From Artemia franciscana (Eukaryota; Arthropoda; Branchiopoda; Anostraca; Artemiidae), in NCBI RefSeq assembly GCF_032884065.1, contig NC_088871.1, positions 12,376,393-12,440,392 of the forward strand: DNA of 64,000 nucleotides, written 5' to 3'. The translations under genes were made by a program, and so were the position numbers. Under the pieces are notes generated by a model that was not told where the DNA came from, did not search any database, and saw only the letters and a list, made by a program, of their open reading frames with translations. Below, piece after piece: positions 38,651-52,100 of the stretch (positions within the stretch are counted from its first letter, which is position 1; each line of letters starts with the position of its first letter).

Positions 38651-39555
38651 TCTCAATCCAGATCTCGCAGGTGTTAACTATAAAAATAAAAGAAAACTTT
38701 TTTTAAGCTAGAATTTTAGAATTTTAAGCCATACCAATGTTGTTGTTTTTTTTATTTAGGAGTTGTCTTTGCATAGCCACTGCGGACTTTGGGAGGGCGT
38801 TAGCTGTCTACTGTTTCTCCCGCTAGACGTGCATCCTTTGCCAGTGACATCTATAATTGGTCGTGAAAAGGTAAAACCGATTTATGACAAAAATGATTTG
38901 AGCAGAACTAGCGTGAATTTGCCGTTTTGTTTTGATCAGTCCAAACTGAAAAATGTACATTGAGTAGTTCATCATCATTTCCGCAATAGATACAGAAGGG
39001 CGGAGAGTAAGTCACTCATATTTGCATTGAAATTGTTGATATTGTTGAACAATTGATATTGTTATGTAAACACTATTATGTGTTAAAAGTATCCTACTTA
39101 TTTGGTGAAGAAAAAATAAAAGAATAGAAAAAAAAAGAAAAAACACTACTTTCCTACTTCAGCAACTGAGCACTTGAGCAAGGTCTCGACCTTGCAAAGG
39201 CATTGACTAATAGCTTCGCCTTATTTTGTTTCTTTCTGGAATGTTTTGCCTAAATCGCAATGTGCAGCCGATGAAGGATTTGCGGGTCTTAAAACATTTT
39301 TCTTCTTGTGGCCTTGTTATAAAGATCCGTTACTCGTGTTGATAGACTTAACTAGGACAGGGGATACAAATTCATCACAGTACCATGTGAAAAGGGCAAA
39401 CTACACGAAAATTATAACAAAAGCCATAAAAGTCAAGACATTCTGGAGGTCCCTGTGTACGTGTCTAGTGGGATTCCTTTTAAAGTTCACTTGACGATCC
39501 GGGTTTTTTTCCAATAAAAAAAAAGGGAAATACACTTTGTAAAAAAAGAATCCGC
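38651..39555. other. Intergenic, no gene recognised
   Basis: A T-rich run ending TTTATTTAG at about 38758 resembles a splice acceptor before a 68-codon open stretch, but no homology or donor supports an exon. Confidence 0.3.
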
Positions 39556-40095
39556 TTTTTCTACCTACAGCTTCATTTGCGCTTTACTGAAAACAAATTA
39601 TATTACAAACACTTTTTTTGCAATTATTACAACATTGAAAGTAAAATTCACACGGAATTAAAATGTTGAATTGCTGAACTTTCATAATTTAATTTCGGCA
39701 AATTTAAAATATTTAGTTTAATTTTATAAGTTGCTTCTGAGGATTGCTCAAGGCACATCTTGTTTTCAAGAAAGCGAAAACGACACAGTAAGGTTTAGAC
39801 CTATACATTTAAGGAAAGGGTTTAACTTGTTTCAAGATTTATTTTTGCTGTACGTTTGTTTTCTATGATTATTTATCTACTTTCTGTTCGTTTTTGGGTT
39901 TAACTTATTCTTTAAATGTAATTTCTGGTCGTTTTGAGTTTGAGTTGTCATCGGATTTTATTTCTGCTGGTCTTATGTTTAACATGGCCTTTATTTTTCC
40001 TTAAAAAGCTTCTTCTTCAGAAAGTTTTGTTTTAATTCGTATGTTTCATTTTTCATTGCCAAAGTTTCAAGTTTTCCAAATTCTCCATTTTAGAA
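39556..40095 (+). repeat. Dispersed repeat, family D, copy 2
   Basis: The same ordered blocks as 20200-20800 (GTAATTTCTGGTCGTTTTGA, TTTATTTCTGCTGG, ATGGCCTTTATTTTT). The shared opening motif TTTGC.CTTTACTGAAAACAAA also appears near 58322 and 59312. Confidence 0.7.
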
Positions 40096-40469
40096 TCAAA
40101 TTTTCTTAGCATCAAATTATCATTAAAATATAAAAATACGGAAGTGGTTAATTTACATAATTGCATAACTTACATTCCTCACTCACGCTTTTTCAAGATC
40201 CTTATCAGTGATAAAGAAAGAGTTTGAAAGGGCAAGAGGGGAAGGGGTGGCTGCCCTTCGTTTTTTCAACTGCCTTTAATGTTTCAACTTAACATCCTTA
40301 GCCATTTCTTAGATATTGATGCTGCTTCCTTGTGAAAACTGCTGCAAATAGTGTGCTTTGAATTTGTTTGACATCCCCCTCAAAGGTTTTTTTTTAAAGT
40401 TTTACTTTAATATTCTTAGGATTTTTGGAGACTTTGGCTCAAACAAGCCACCTTTCCCAACTAGCCAAC

Positions 40470-40645
40470 TTTGTGTTTAAATATTTGAAAACTTATATAA
40501 CTTACAACAATAGTCCATGGGCTGCGGAGATTAAGCCATCCCCAGAGGTAAAGTAATTGTACTTTATCGACTAGTTTCAACAAGACTGCTATTCCAAAAT
40601 CTTGATTAGATATCTTTGGAGGGAGGGCAACTAAACAGGGAATGG
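40470..40645 (-). repeat. Dispersed repeat, family A, inverted copy
   Basis: On the minus strand it carries AATCAAGATTTTGGAATAGC, then the GTTGAAACTAGTCGATAAAG and CTCTGGGGATGGC blocks of the 2560-2730 repeat. Confidence 0.6.
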
Positions 40646-42340
40646 GAGAGGGACTGGTTGCCTTCCGAACACTTTTTAACATCTTCCTAGATGTACTCTG
40701 AAAGTTTTTACTTATTACCCTATGCTGTTCTTGTGATATTGCAGATGCACCTTTTTGGATAAAGAGGATGCACGTAGTATTGCCTGATTTAGTTTAAAAT
40801 ACCCCGAAGTTCCATGTTAATACCCCTGGTCTTATTGAACACACCAGAATATTAAAAAAACCTCTTTTGCGTTATAATAAACCCTGCAGGTAAAAATGGA
40901 CAAATTGCACGATTTATAATCCTTATTTTAGGGGCTGTTGGGGACATTGTATCCCTGGAGGTGTAGTTACTAGACCTTAAGAACAAAATGTTTTGAACAA
41001 AATCGTTCTATTGCATCTATTGCATTTATAACAAAGAAGAAAAAATACAATAGAATAAATTCGTCGCCTTACAACCTGCCTCTAAGCATGGACTATGCAT
41101 AAATAATATCTATGTCACTCAGGAGAAAGAGTCTTCAACTTTTTCATAGAGATGAACTAGTATAGAACGATCCACGTCATCAAATGTGGCTACAAAATCA
41201 CTTTAGCAGAAGCCACTCTTTCTGACAAAGAGATTTTCTTTCAAAAAGCCCTTGGGTAGTTTCTATGATATTCCATTATCGTGGTAGCTATAATGGAAAA
41301 AAAGTTAATCTTGCAATAAACGTGACTCTTCTTATTGTTCATGGGAGGTGGTGGTAAGTTTCCTGTATGGGGTTTTCAGCTATCAGAGGCTTTTTGTTTT
41401 GATAAATAAGAAAAATAAGTTTTTGCAACTGAAAGTAAGAGCAGTATCCCCATTATACATTTAAAAACAGCCATAGGAGTGTAATTGAAGTTGCAAATTC
41501 CTCAAGACGTTGGTATTGAATACGCGCACATGTTTGATACGTAATACTGTGAGGATTTGGTTGTTATGTAATTGTTTATCTATGCAAATGTTTTCTTTGA
41601 AAACTCTTTCAAGGTGTTCATATTAATTGTTTAAAACCCAATGAGTTTAGGATAACACCCTCAGGGCCCACCAGTCAAGTGGAAAATCCCCAGTTGTAAA
41701 TGAGCATGAAATATTGCGTACAAGTGGGTAGTATGTCATAGTTAATTGTTTACCTATGCAAAGCCCAAGTAACCAATTCCAGCAGGGGGGGGAGAGGGTT
41801 AACCACTAATCCAAAAGTATGAAAATATACTTTAGAAAGGGACATTTCCCAGGTTTGAAATAATTCTTTTTTAAGTGGAACGTATATTGAACTTTTATAT
41901 AGGTTTTGACTGAGCTAATGGCTAAAGATGTACTTAGGCTCGAGATACCTGAACTGCAACAATGAAATTTATCGGACATTCATCCGGGAACAAGAAATCT
42001 AAATGATGAAGACAAAAACTTTTATGGTTCATGTTTCTTTGTACAAGTTTTATTAATGAACAAATTTACAAACATTATTAAAATTATTTACTGCATTAAA
42101 TTCATTACTATACAGGTAGGAAAGCGATATATACAACTTCAAAGTCGTTCAATCGATGATTGTCTACATATCTGCTGCGAAATTCGATGTAAGTATACCC
42201 ACAACATAAAAATATAATATTGCATGAAAACGATAGCTTTTAATCGATATATCTTGTGCTCGCTTCCAATTTCGCCCGAGAACCTTTCTAATCCGACGAG
42301 AACGAGTATAAATAGTACAATGCATTCAGCATTTTCTTGA
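40646..42340. other. Intergenic, no gene recognised
   Basis: Two loosely related stretches at about 41560-41600 and 41735-41770 share GTTATGTAATTGTTTATCTATGCAAA-like wording. No protein family was seen on either strand. Confidence 0.35.
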
Positions 42341-42349
42341 ATGAGCCTT

Positions 42350-43725
42350 ATCCTTATATTCTTCAACCGGTAATTATGTATATATTTTCCCCTATAAAAT
42401 TAAAACCTTTTAAAACATACAGAAATGACCTTCTAAAAACAGAGCAATCCTCTTCTTGCATTTTAGTAATGGCCCTCAAGATTTGAAATGGCTCCTTCCT
42501 TTTAGCAAAATATTTGATCTACTTCAATATCTTTTCTTCTTTAATTTTATATTTCCTTATTGTTAAAAAGGTCATAGATTTTAAAACATGTTCTTGAATA
42601 GGCCTATTCCTTATCCTCTTCAACCAGTGATTTTATATATTTTCCCCTGTAAAATTAAAACATTCTAAAACACACATAAATTGCCATCTAAGAACAGGGC
42701 AAGCCCCTACATTCATTTCATATATGACTTTTAAGTATTTAGATTGCTCCTTACTTTTTTCAAAACATTTGATGTATTTCTATATCTTTTCATCTTTAAT
42801 TTTATATTTCCTTATTGTTCAGAAAGGCAGAGAATTTAAAACATATTCTTGAATAAGCCTATTCCTCATCCTCTTCAACCAGTTGTTTTATATATTTTCC
42901 CCAGTAAAATTAAAACCTTCAAAACCCACAGAAATTACCATCTAAAAACAAGGCAAGCCCCTACAGGCATTTTAAATATGACTTTTAATTTTCGAGATTG
43001 CTCATTACTTTTATCAATACATTTGATCTATTTGTATGTCTTTTCGCCTTTAATTTTATGTTATCTTATTGTTAAAAAGGGCTTAGAATCTAAAACATGT
43101 TCTTGAATAAGCATTTTCCTCATCATCTTCAACCAGTGTTTTTATATATTTCCTCCTGTAAAATTAAAGCCTTGCTAAAACACACAGAAATTACCACCTA
43201 AAAACAGGGTAATCCCCTAATTGCATTTCAGATATGACTCTTAAGTTTTAAGATCGACCCCTACTTTTATCAAAACATTTGATCTATTTTAATATCTTTT
43301 TGTATATAATTTTATATTTCTTTATTGTTAGAAAGGAAACAGAATTTGAAGCATATTCTTGAATAGTTTTTGTTTACCCTCTTTGACTACTGGTTTCATA
43401 TGTTTTCCCATGTAAAATTAAATCCTTCTAAAACACAGTGAAATTACCATCTAAAAACAGGGCAAGCCCCTTCTTCTATTTTAAATATTTCTCTTGAGTC
43501 TTAAGATCGCTCCTTACTTTTAGCAAAACATTTGATATATTTCAATATCTTTATGTCTATAATTTTATATTTCCTTATTGTTAAAAAGGGCATAGAATTT
43601 AAAACTTGTCTTTAAATAAGACTTTCCTTATCCTTTTCAACTACTGGTCTTATATATTTTCCCCTTTAAAATTAAAACCTTCTAAAACATGCAGAAATTA
43701 CTGTCTAAAAACAGGGCAGTAGTAT
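42350..43725 (+). repeat. 254-bp satellite, about 5.5 units
   Basis: Each unit has CTTCAACCAGT, TATATATTTTCCCC, GTAAAATTAAAACC, TCTAAAAACAGGGCAAGCCCC, GATTGCTCCTTACTTTT and CATTTGATCTATTT. Anchors at about 42362, 42612, 42870, 43126, 43378 and 43632 give spacings of 250-258 bp. The array stops abruptly inside the ...ACAGGGCA block at about 43725, where the virus-like element region starts. Confidence 0.93.
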
Positions 43726-44168
43726 AGAAAATGGGGTTTCTGGACCACCTAACTCATCCATTCAGTTTCCATCATTTTTAGTTCATTTTAAATCATTTTA
43801 GTTTCAATTATTGCACATTTTACAATTTTCCATCTCTACATTCAATATGAAGAAAGGGCCTTGAAGATGAAGTTTGGTTTTACTTTTCTACTTTTCACTA
43901 TGTGAATACGGGTTCTAGGCCCACTCCATCAAATTACCCCCTTTTCAATTGAATTCAAACGATTTTGTCAAAATTTCCGAAATTTTATAATTTCCCATCT
44001 TGAGCTTTAGAATCGTAACAGGTCTTGTGAAATAAGAATTTGATTATTTTGTAAAATAAGGGTTTAAAATATCCCTTTTTTCTTTTACTACCGCTAAAAT
44101 GTTATAATTTAATATTTAGTGAATAGCTCAAAATCAAAATCTAAATAATTTACTTTATCTTTTGTTTT

Positions 44169-44435
44169 TCATTCAATAACCTTCAAGATCATACCTTTAT
44201 CAAAATTTTTAAATTTCTTTTCAAAATCAGCTGCTTTAGAATTAAAAGGCTTAGGAGCAAAAAGAACAACCATTTCACCTTTAAAATCAATAGTAATAGC
44301 AAGAACATTTCCATATTCAGCTTTAACACATTTCATTCCTGTAATAATGTATTCCATTCCAATGTCTAAATCTTCTTTCTTTATAGTTCGATTATATTCA
44401 TTTTCCATTTTCATTTCGCTGAAAAGTTTCTCCAT
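44169..44435 (-). pseudogene. Small frame in the fossil element
   Basis: An 88-codon frame with GMEYIITGMKCVKAEYGNVL and VVLFAPKPF. The pattern of a 'KxxYG' turn followed by a hydrophobic strand and an 'LPKRF'-like end resembles a small OB-fold-like protein seen in related arthropod elements. That is inference and the role is unknown. Confidence 0.4.
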
Positions 44436-44967
44436 TTATTGATAAATTATTTTTTAAATATATTTTTTCTGAATCTGAAATATTTTTTTTTATTATCTAC
44501 GTTTTTCTTAGTGATCTTTGGCTTACTTCCCAAGAATATATCACTCAGTGAAAGATTTCTGGGAAGAAATCCAAACACAGGTCAAAAACAAGTTTCAGAG
44601 AATGTACGCAATCAGACTTGACTAATTGGGCTGTGAAAAATTCTGAATTTAGAGCTCTGACGTAACATACAAAAATAATCTAAGAATATAATTAAAAATC
44701 AAATAGGGTTACATAGGTTTTATTTGCTAAGAGTAATAAAATTATTAGAAAACCTATTAAAAAAGCACAACACCGAGATAAAAATTTTCAGAAATTTTTA
44801 AAGGAGGCATAATTTTCGCCAATTCCTTAATTTCCATGTCATTTGATAAACCGGAAATAAGGTATCTCATTTTTAACTAGAGTCATACTGTTTTCTCCAC
44901 AGAATGCCAGTCTGGGACATTCTTTAATTAAGTGAAATAGTATTAGGTAGTGTCTGACAGTTATTTC

Positions 44968-45387
44968 TTAAATCATATATTTCTTCAGACAACGCTCATT
45001 AAACTCACTATCACTATAACCAGTATTGTTCATATGTTTTTTTAAAAATAATTCAATAACTATCTTTTTTTTAGCATAGCAGAGAACAGTTAAATATTGA
45101 AGATGATTTTCTGATATATCTAACTTCATTATTGCTTCACAAAGGTTGAAGTTCGGCTGCCCAAAATTTTCTTCTTTCAAGGATAATAAACCGAAGACAT
45201 CTTCGTTAAACTTGAAGGCACCATATCTTCGAAGAGCTCGTAATGTAGATTTCATATTTGCAGGTAACGTTATAAAATTATTAATGCTGTTACTGCTAGC
45301 AGATTTTCGATTAAGTTTACTTAATTGGTTTTTTTTTATCAAATTCATCCAATTTATTCCATATTCCAAGAAGAATATCCTTCTCAC
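44968..45387 (-). pseudogene. Unrecognised frame in the fossil element
   Basis: A 139-codon frame, basic and asparagine-rich, with a segment TLRALRRYGAFKFNEDVFGL. I recognise no family. Its position at the left, beyond the protease, is where structural or accessory genes of such elements usually lie. Confidence 0.35.
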
Positions 45388-46139
45388 TTGAATCTAGTAT
45401 CCCAAGTGGCACTAAATAATCCTTAGGGAACGTAGTAGGTATTGCCTTATTCCTATAATAAAATAGAAACTCGAACTAACTTCCTTGATAAGATCTTAAA
45501 ATTAGAATTGAATATCGACACCTTCAACATGAATATTCCTATAACAAAATCAAAACTCGAACTAACTTCCTTAGTTAGATCTTAGAATGGAATACGCAAT
45601 TACTGAGCATAAGTATGTTCCAGAAACTCGCGTGAAATTGCTGTGTCATTTTTTTGCATGAAGCATGCTACATATGCCATGTTTGTTTGGACTGTGAAAA
45701 GAAACAAGCCTTTATTTATTTTCCCATCATATTTTTATTTTGTTTGGTCGGGATGATGTAATTTTTTTCAATATACATATCAGATGAATTCTTTTTAAAG
45801 GTGGATTCTGAATATGTATAATTTATTAAGTTTAACTAAACCCATCAAAAGTTACGAGACAATTATAAATTATCGAAATAAAACCTTTAACGCCACTACG
45901 TGTTTATTTCCGTGAAAAGTTTCTACTTGGTTCTGGAGAAAATATTGCTTGTAGCCTAATTTAAATACAAAGGGGTTATTAGCTTTATTTTATATGATTT
46001 TTTTACTCAGGAAATATGTATTATTAAAACCGGGTGGAAAGTAAGAAAGATTTTATTTATGTGTTAAAATCTACAGACTTAACGCAATATTTACAACCAT
46101 TTAATTTCACTTGTTTCACATATTTTTCACGAGGAAAAA

Positions 46140-46337
46140 CTATAATGTTTTGCGTAATTCATTTCCCCCTTTACTTATTTCTTCAGGAGCCAATTCACCT
46201 GATTTATACATAGCAAGCAATTCTAAATAGAACGAATAAGCAGTTTTGTACTCAGCCTTTCTATCTGGTATTCTTATATGTTTTTCAAGTACTTCAATCA
46301 GAACTGTTCCAAGACTTAAAGAAGTAAGGGGTAGCAA
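46140..46337 (-). pseudogene. Unrecognised short frame in the fossil element
   Basis: A 65-codon, charged frame with YKTAYSFYLELLAMYKSGEL. No family was recognised. It sits between the protease remnant and the leftmost frames. Confidence 0.25.
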
Positions 46338-46489
46338 AGCAAAAGCAGATAAATCTGATGCACTAAATATAAATTTGAATACTAAAAAAGCATTACTAAC
46401 ATTTCCATGATATTTAATACGTATACGATAATATCTTTTGTAATTCTTCTTCCATTTATAGATTGAAAATAAATTTTAAATAAAATTCT

Positions 46490-46860
46490 GTGGATCCATT
46501 TCTTTAAGTCTTATTTTTATATAATCAACACACAAATGACCACAATTCAATTAACTAAAATTTTGGACAAGAGTAAAATGATAGGCAATTTGCTTATTTG
46601 ATGTATTTAAATAATTGACTATTTCATTTCCAGGTTGAATTCCACAAGAATAATAAAATTCTGCAAATGAGTACTTGGGATCATCGAAATAATAAGTCTA
46701 ATGAGTCCCAGGCGATCCCACACAGTCATAATTGATTACACTACATTAATTTTTCTTCAGTTTACTTAGTAAGTTATCTCGAGAAAAAATACCTCAAAAA
46801 TGAAGGATATGACCTAATTCATTCAATATATCAATATTTGTCAACGGTATCATGTGATTT
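46490..46860 (-). pseudogene. Adenain-like cysteine protease remnant
   Basis: Minus-strand residues include YYFDDPKYSF and CGHLCVDYI, in the order and spacing of the GTHW...YYFDSFG...CG.YCL blocks of the adenovirus-type maturation protease found in Polintons and adintoviruses. It is a fossil piece next to the core-protein frame, the usual neighbourhood. Confidence 0.6.
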
Positions 46861-47068
46861 TTGAATCTTTCTGACAGTTCCCCGTTTCTTGGAAGCGAGC
46901 ATTCTTTGAATTGTGAAATCTCACCTTCAGCAAATTTTCTGGGTCATTCAAGCTGTTTAGATACTTTAACCACTTCTACTTGTGTTTTCTTGGGTGTACC
47001 ATGTTTTTTGGGTGTTCCAACAGCCACTTCCGATCTAGATCCAACAACTTTGTGCGTACCTGGCAATT

Positions 47069-47476
47069 TCAAACTCGAGCTTTTGGTAAAGTCCCCAGTA
47101 ATCCTAAACCTTCGCCTTTAGCGTTTGAAGAATCATTAATTTTATAAACAATTTTATTTCCAGCACATGTAACTAATTCAGCTGCACCATATGTAAGAGC
47201 AGCTTTACCTATTGCAGCTGCTAATGGTATTAAAAATGGAAGTAAGGCAAAATTTTGAATTAATTGATCATACGATATAATTATATAGACATCTTTATTC
47301 TTTGTTTTTCCTTGCTCAGTTTGTTCAATTTGTTTTCTTGTAAGCAATAGTTTAACAGGTTCTTTACCAACAATAATATTTTCTATTTGAATTCGGCAAT
47401 TTTCTTTTTTCTTCAAACGTCTGTTATTTTTACTTTTTGAAGAGGGATAAACGAATTGTATGTTCAATAAAGTCAA
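47069..47476 (-). pseudogene. Virion core (PVII/pX-like) protein remnant
   Basis: A 135-codon frame. It has VKLLLTRKQIEQ, then a predicted hydrophobic glycine/alanine segment LLPFLIPLAAAIGKAALTYG, then GEGLGLLGTLP. That order (LSKSQ-type motif, 'LLP...A', G-rich end) is what I know from the adintovirus and adenovirus core-protein family. Confidence 0.6.
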
Positions 47477-48022
47477 CTTTTTTTATCGGTTTCAAATTTA
47501 TCAAGAAGAGATAAGAATGATAATCTTGTACGATTCTGAAGTAGTTGTTTGTAGGATAGATCAATATCACATTCTTTATTTTCGTTTTTATATTTTTCAA
47601 TCTTAGTCACCTGTATTTTATGAATTAATAGTTTAACAGGTTATCATTCATTCCCTTTTGTATACGTTATTCACACTTTATATTTTGTTTTGTATCGAAA
47701 TATGTTTTTATTTTTTATTTTTGAAATTCTGATAAATAAGTTGTATACTCTTCCATTTATTAGAGAATTATTTTTAAGGATAAAATTCCAAGGTGAAGAT
47801 TTTCGTAATACTCTTTTCAAAAAAACTTCATAGGCTTGAGTTTTACTTCAACCTTCCTTTCGTTCTCCTTTGAAACAGTTCATTGGGATCTTTTTCAAGT
47901 ATATTTCTTATAACATTTTCAAAATTGTCTAAACGTTCCGATAACTGTATCAAGCCCTTCAAGTGTACCACTAAAGTTGAAAAATTATATGCATCTGCCC
48001 TATTTTTCGGGCTTGCAATATT

Positions 48023-48283
48023 TCAAATTCTTCTATTTTCTGCATTAATATCTTCTTTTGCTACTTTTAAGGATAGTCCTTTGTCATCAAATCTAGTCAA
48101 TATATTGTCAGGTGATTGATAAGTTTTAGTTAATCTATTAATATCCTCACTTAAATACTGATTCGTAAGAATTTGTTGGTTAGCAACTTCACGCTTGAAA
48201 TCGTTTAAAATAATTTTCACATTTTGTAAATTCATAGCATCTTTCTCTGATTTTGGATCAAATAGATTAGTTAATCGTTTCAA
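48023..48283 (-). pseudogene. Coiled-coil frame in the fossil element
   Basis: An 86-codon charged frame, mostly helix-forming, between the ATPase and core-protein remnants. It may be a structural or fibre-type protein. No specific family was recognised. Confidence 0.35.
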
Positions 48284-48559
48284 TTATAAATCAAAATTGC
48301 CATCATCATCCAGTAATCTTATTTCGTTACTTGTATACTTCAGGTATTTACCTCCTAAGCTTCTAAACTTGTTCGTTTAGCATACAAAAAATTTATTAAG
48401 TGAACTTCCAGGTTCTTTGTGTACTTGAGAGATTCATCATGTGTTTTTAAATGAACAAGTAAAATCCCATGATTCTTTGTTGCCTAATTAAATTAGTTGA
48501 TAAATTTTTCTTTTTTCAAGTCAGATGCATTCTTTTGTCGGATTCTATCAATTTCTTTT

Positions 48560-49010
48560 GGATTACAACATTAGAAAAATGCAAAATATGTTACAGTTTA
48601 ATCGTAAAATTTTAGGTTTATCAAAATAGCTCTGAAAAATATAGATTATTGATGTAAGTTGTTTTCTACCTCTCACAAATAAATCTTCAACTTTTTTCTG
48701 ATCTTTTTCTGTTGCAAAATCGTCAAAGATAACTAAATTTTGAACCTTGGGATCTAAGTGATCTGCATAAATTACATCACTTTTGTCATTGCTCGCGAAA
48801 AAAGACCCATGTCAGTTTTTTTTCTTCAAGATATTGATGTTAATTATTAAATCTTTATATTTATCTTCTTCAAGATCTTTAGCATACACAGAAATTATTG
48901 GAAAGCATAGGTAATCATAAATCGAGTTCAAGAGTAAATTAGTTTACCACATCCAGAGTTACCACAAATCGACAGTCAAAATGGTCATTGCGTTGCTAGC
49001 AAATGTTTAT
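48560..49010 (-). pseudogene. FtsK/HerA-type packaging ATPase remnant
   Basis: Minus-strand residues include the P-loop-like GNSGCGK at about 48945 and, further along, VIFDDFA and GRKQLTSIIYISQSYF. These match the Walker A, Walker B and sensor regions of the A32-like genome-packaging ATPase of Polintons. Confidence 0.8.
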
Positions 49011-49199
49011 TTTTTAAATAATCTTTATTTTTTTCCACATTTGTATACTTTAATAGGTGCTTTTCCATCCATTTACTAGGTAACAATTTTCACTAAATAA
49101 AATTCAATTATGAAGCTTATAGCTTTGAAGCTTATAGCTTTCAAGCTAAAGGCTTTGAAGCTTATAGCTGAACTTTATTGATTATAGCTTATAGCTTCA

Positions 49200-52100
49200 A
49201 GGCATTAAATCCTCATGATACCGTGTTTACTTTATTTTTCAAAACTTTTCTTTTAATGTAATTAGGTCTAGAGCTTTTTTGTTTTGCTTTTCTAAGAACA
49301 TTCTATGTTTGTTTGCTATTAAAGTAAAATGAGTTTCTGATAAGTTTTTCACTTTTAAGAATAATACATCTTCATAATTCTATAACGTTATTTCATCTTT
49401 AAGGATATTTACTTTGATACCTTTCAATTTTGCCTTTGCTTTGGTTTCATCGTCACCCTCTTTTAAATGAGCATATACTTTTGATATTAAACCTACAAAC
49501 TCTGACATTTTTGTTCCAGATAATTCATCCTTCATAATACCTATCAATCTTTTATTGACTGCAAGGAAGGAAGTTACAAGGGTTATCTTTCTTATAGTCT
49601 GAAATATCGAATTTTTCTTGGAGGTCAGCTTTAATATCTCCATAAAAATCCTCAGTTCGAATATCGTAAACAAAGCTGTCTGTATCCATATAACATAAGC
49701 CAATGTTTTCACTATATTTTGATTTCAAGTATTAATAATGAAATTCATACATCAGTAACTTGGATAACTCTAATAGAGCAAATAATAAGAGGTTTATCTA
49801 GATTTATTTTGACTTGGCCCTTCTGGCTACCGAGAAATTCTCACTAAAGATTATTCCCAACCTAAAGTTATTTTTTTTTTTTATCTTTGTTCATACCAAG
49901 TGATCATTTCAATGCTAGCTCTTTTTCATAAATTTTCCGTGGTTTTTCCAAAACAAGCATTATTCATGAGTTTAAAAAATCTTTCTTCAACTAGTTTCTT
50001 CCCTTTTGTCGTAATTTAGTATTATGATTGATATATCCTTTGAAATAGGGTGACACAGTAAATGCTAGTATTCTTTGTACTTTTTTCAATACTAAGCCAT
50101 GTTTTAAATAAAATTCTAAATTTTTATAATGCAAAACATAATTTATTTTATTATTTAAAGTTATACTTAATTTATATTGAAAATGTTCAGGAGCTAGTGA
50201 TAAATCTTTATGTAAATTTTGTAACTTTCTTGGATATTCTAAATCAACTTCGTAAATGGCTCCTACATTATACTTATGTATTTCTGACTGAACATAATCT
50301 TTTAATTGTTTGTAATAGTCTGAAGTGTTGTTTTCTTTTAGATGGACGGGTATATCAATAAAGGTAGTCTTTTTCAGGTAAATTTTGTGATATTGCCCAA
50401 CCATATAAAGTATTAATATCTAAATACATTAGATAATAAGAAGATTGTAACTAGTTTTTCATACATTTATTATTTGCTTCAGCATATATTTTTAAACACT
50501 GAGGCACGCCTCCTCTTGTTCCTTTTTCAATAAAGGTATACATATCTTCTTCAGACAATAATGGAATTTCAGTTTTAGAGTGTTTGACAAAAGCTTCCCA
50601 TCTTAGTCCTGGTGCTGAGAAGAAGTGCAGTGGATCTAGTTTATAATTGTTTAAAAATACGTTTCTAAAATTTTCAACGACATCTGTTAAAATTAAAGCA
50701 TCACTTTTTAGGTATAATTAAGTGTAATCTAATGGTGTTGTACATTTGAATAATTTCCCAATAGGTTTCGCTCTTATATATTCTTCTTCAGAAATATTTT
50801 TCCTGTTAATCTAGAATAAAACTTGTCTATTGAAGGTAATTTTGTATCATTTACTTTTTCATAGCTATCAATATATTCATAGCGATATATCCCCTTTTTT
50901 TATTATTCCTTTGAATTCTTCAATATTTTGAAATACATTAAAAATTTACTTGAAATTATTTCTTAAACAATTGCAATTTGCTTTACATTCACATTTAGCT
51001 AATTTTTCAGAAAGCCGATCTAACGATGAAGCCATAAAACGGAGTGAATCTATGAAACGCATTTTGTATTGGGTTTCATTAATAGTTATTGTTTTTTAAA
51101 AGGTATAAAACTCTCTGCTGAATCAAAAATACCGTTATCAGGTACTAATGCTCGTAAAAGTAACTGAGAGTCAGATTTCGAAAGATTATACATTACAATA
51201 GGGACATTTTTAGGATTCACGGTCTCCATGAGTAAATCCACGTATATTACAAGTCAAATGGTCGTGGTTCAAATGAAAATTATTATCTATTATTTCCTTT
51301 TCACAAATATGACAGCTTTTAATAGTTGTATTACTCCATTTTTCTTTTACTTGTGTATAACCATGATCTTCTGTCTATTTTCAAACTCATTGGCAATTTG
51401 TGTACACACTTCTGTTATGGTAGTTACAAAATTCTCGCTAGCATCTTCGCCAAAGTATTAGTAATAATTATTTTATGTTGCATCAAAAGAACAATATACT
51501 TAGAATCCATAAGCAAATGGCTTTTGCTCTGCTACTTTAATTGTCTTTTTACCTTTCTTTTGATTAAATTTTTCATTATACAATTCAAAATCAGCTATAA
51601 CACATTAAGGTACTTCCATTTGTTTCATAACATAACATAATGTTAGGATCTTCATAGTTATCCTTCTTAGAATGTTTTTCAAACTTTTGCTCTTCTGCGA
51701 AATGTCTTCCACAGTAGGTGCAAAGATAAATTTTTGATTTATGATTAGTAATTTGAATTCTCAATAGTCTACTTAAATCTTTAATTAAAACATAATCATT
51801 ATCAAAATAGAGTAAATTAATCACATGTGTAACAGTTTTTCCATTGATCTAAATTTTAGCAATATGAGTTCAATTCATTTTCATGTTTTTGATAGTCTGT
51901 CTGAATGATGTTTCGCTGGATGAAGATAAGCGATTATTGACCAACGGAAAACATTTATTATCATTATTTTTCATTTTAATGCAATCTTTTTTATTTTTTA
52001 CAAATTCAGGTAATTCTTTTTATATACCTGCCTCATAATTTGGTAATCTTGTCATTCGATAATCAATTCTATCGACTCTTTCAAATTGTAAGTCTGATCT

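Noticed and set aside
38763-38963. Candidate isolated exon after a T-rich acceptor-like sequence
   Set aside because: No homology, no supported donor and no partner exons.
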